Made by a program: the position numbers and the translations under genes
Assembly: GCF_028657905.1 (NCBI RefSeq)
Contig: NZ_CP117781.1
Location: forward strand, 2,542,001 to 2,606,000
DNA: 64,000 nucleotides
Source: Burkholderia sp. FERM BP-3421
Lineage (GTDB): Bacteria; Pseudomonadota; Gammaproteobacteria; Burkholderiales; Burkholderiaceae
Direction: 5' to 3'
Notes under the pieces: generated by a model
What the model saw: the letters and a program-made list of their open reading frames with translations, nothing else
Told to the model about the DNA's origin: nothing
Database searches by the model: none
In this document: positions 62,601 through 64,000 of the stretch, one piece after another
How positions within the stretch are numbered: position 1 is the first letter of the stretch
Layout of the letters: the number at the start of each line of letters is the position of its first letter

Positions 62601-63350
62601 ATGGACAAGAGAAAAGTGATTCCGAGTCTGCGTTCGCTCGCAGATCAAGAACGCGCGACGGCGAAGAAGGCCCGCGCTTCGTGGCAGATGTTCACGATTA
62701 TGGCAGAGTTTATCGAGGCGACCGAGTACCTGTCGGAGATCCGCCCGGCTGTCAGCATCTACGGTTCCGCGCGCCTGAAGCCCGATACGCCGCACTACAA
62801 GCTCGCCGTGCAGATCGCCCGCAAGCTGTCCGACGCCGGCTTCGCCGTGATCTCCGGCGGCGGCCCCGGCATCATGGAAGCCGCCAACAAGGGCGCGCAC
62901 GCCGGCAAGGCGCCGTCGGTGGGCCTCAACATCGAGCTGCCGCACGAGCAGGCCGGCAACCACTTCCAGGACATCTCGCTGCGCTTCCGCCATTTCTTCA
63001 CGCGCAAGGTCACGTTCGTCAAGAACTCGGACGCGGTGATCGTGATGCCGGGCGGCTTCGGCACGCTCGATGAGCTGTCCGAAGTCCTCACGCTGATCCA
63101 GACCAAGAAGTCGCGCCTCGTGCCGATCATCCTCGTTGGCAGCGACTTCTGGCAGGGGCTGCTGCAATGGTTCCGCGACCAGTTGATCCCGATGGGCCTC
63201 ATCAACCCGGACGACATGAACCTGATGCAGGTGATCGACGATCCGGATCAAGTGCTCGAAGCCGTGATGGCGTTCTACGAAGACCGCGGCGATGAAGGCG
63301 ACGATTCGCAGCCGCCGCGTCCCGAGGAAGACCGGATGTTCTATCTGTGA
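62601..63350 (+). CDS. LOG-family protein (TIGR00730, nucleotide phosphoribohydrolase-like)
   Basis: 249 residues, MDKRKVIPSLRSLADQERAT. The Rossmann-like fold has VSIYGSARLKPDTPHYKLAV, VISGGGPGIMEAANKGAHAG and the diagnostic PGGFGTLDELSEVLT (PGGxGTxxE). Relatives hydrolyse cytokinin riboside or purine monophosphates to free base and ribose 5-phosphate. The start is two bases from the divergent polA start, so each promoter must lie within the other gene or very close to it. A terminator follows. Confidence 0.9.
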   Translation: MDKRKVIPSLRSLADQERATAKKARASWQMFTIMAEFIEATEYLSEIRPAVSIYGSARLKPDTPHYKLAVQIARKLSDAGFAVISGGGPGIMEAANKGAHAGKAPSVGLNIELPHEQAGNHFQDISLRFRHFFTRKVTFVKNSDAVIVMPGGFGTLDELSEVLTLIQTKKSRLVPIILVGSDFWQGLLQWFRDQLIPMGLINPDDMNLMQVIDDPDQVLEAVMAFYEDRGDEGDDSQPPRPEEDRMFYL

Positions 63351-63384
63351 AATCGTGACGACGTGATCGCGCATCGCGCGATGG

Positions 63385-63420
63385 AACGGGCGGACGCCTC
63401 GCGGCGCCGCCCGTTTTTCC
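63385..63420 (+). terminator. Terminator after the LOG gene
   Basis: AACGGGCGG ... CCGCCCGTT with a GC-rich loop, followed by five T. Confidence 0.9.
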
Positions 63421-63448
63421 TTGGCGCGCGGACGCCGCGCGGGCGCAT

Positions 63449-64000
63449 CTACTCCGCCCGTCGCGCGCGCGGTTCCGCCGCGTCGGGCGCGCCTGCGTCG
63501 CCGCGCAGATCGACGAGCAGACGCTGCAGCAGCGCGATCTGCCCGACCGCGTCCACCTCCAGCCGCGACAGCCGCTCGCGCGGCGGCAGCGCGTGACGCG
63601 CCGATACGCCATCCGGTTGCAGCAGCAGCTCCATCTCGCGGCTCATCACCGCGAGCCAGACAAGCAAGGCCGCGTCGCGCGGCTGTCCGTATTCGCTCAG
63701 GCGCAGATGCGCGGCCGTGCCCGCCATCCGGCGCAGCAGGCCGAGGATCGTCGAGGCGGTGGTGTCGAAGCGCGTATCGTCGAGCCGCTCCAGCCGCAAC
63801 CGGTTGAACGCCTCTTCCGCGTTGTTGCTGGCGAGACCGGCCGCGCGCCGCACCTGCTCCGCATCCGCGTCGACCGCGCCCGATCGCGCCAGCGCATCGG
63901 CCAGATAACGCAGATTCGCACGCACCGCGTCGTCGAGCCGCGCGCGCAGATCGATCCGCTCGCGCGTCGGCCACAACAGGAAAGTCGCGAGCAGCGCGAG
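63449..64000 (-). CDS. FUSC-family membrane protein, C-terminal part (partial)
   Basis: 184 codons enter from the right edge; the start lies outside. LALLATFLLWPTRERIDLRA is the last membrane helix and the WPxR turn typical of FUSC/aromatic-acid-exporter-like proteins, followed by a long helical cytosolic domain (AEEAFNRLRLERLDDTRFDT, LLVWLAVMSREMELLLQPDG). Such proteins export organic acids or are of unknown transport role. Confidence 0.7.
   Translation of the reverse strand, partial: LALLATFLLWPTRERIDLRARLDDAVRANLRYLADALARSGAVDADAEQVRRAAGLASNNAEEAFNRLRLERLDDTRFDTTASTILGLLRRMAGTAAHLRLSEYGQPRDAALLVWLAVMSREMELLLQPDGVSARHALPPRERLSRLEVDAVGQIALLQRLLVDLRGDAGAPDAAEPRARRAE

Overview
The window is high-GC DNA that looks like a Burkholderia (or close Burkholderiaceae) chromosome. 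The right-hand third carries a housekeeping run typical of that group: an RpoD with a long Ala/Lys/Ser-rich N-terminal extension, then dnaG, a YqeY-like gene, rpsU, tsaD, folE2, dxs, ispA, xseB, polA, with ndh-2 and sseA. The species cannot be fixed from the sequence alone.

Two territories meet at a tRNA-Ile2 (CAT) gene at about 40.4-40.5 kb. Left of it (1-40.4 kb) lies a mosaic accessory region ending in an excisionase-like gene and a frameshifted tyrosine integrase next to the tRNA 3' end, as expected for a tRNA-targeted genomic island. It holds a decayed prophage (repressor with three palindromic operators, antiterminator-like gene, baseplate and tail-fibre-assembly remnants, an O-acyltransferase), five recognisable insertion sequences (IS481, IS5, a collapsed IS3, ISKra4, an intact IS3) and several broken recombinases. 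Between these sit cargo genes: an MFS exporter with an ArsR-type regulator, a lipoprotein/coiled-coil pair, a two-domain cytidine-deaminase-like protein, a 1303-residue protein joining a DyP-type peroxidase to a glycyl-radical-enzyme domain, a LysR/quinone-oxidoreductase pair, a GlxA-type regulator facing a DJ-1/PfpI enzyme, an orphan FliD-like gene, and a SAM methyltransferase plus terpene synthase pair resembling sodorifen-type biosynthesis.

The strongest candidates for new biology are (1) the DyP peroxidase-glycyl radical enzyme fusion at 17.7-21.6 kb, which joins an oxidative heme domain to a normally oxygen-sensitive radical domain with no radical-SAM activase in the window, (2) the methyltransferase/terpene-synthase pair at 32.7-34.8 kb, whose precursor could come from the core dxs and ispA genes 15-18 kb away, and (3) the deaminase at 15.3-16.5 kb, whose second half looks like a degenerate copy of the first.

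Right of the tRNA (40.5-64 kb) the genes are intact and tightly packed: sigma-70 and primase with ribosomal protein S21 (the old macromolecular-synthesis grouping), tsaD and folE2, an isoprenoid set (dxs-ispA-xseB), a Rieske oxygenase, a sulfurtransferase, a Tat-exported dienelactone-hydrolase-like protein, a TadG-like pilus protein, type II NADH dehydrogenase, DNA polymerase I and a LOG-family protein. A FUSC-family gene runs off the right end.
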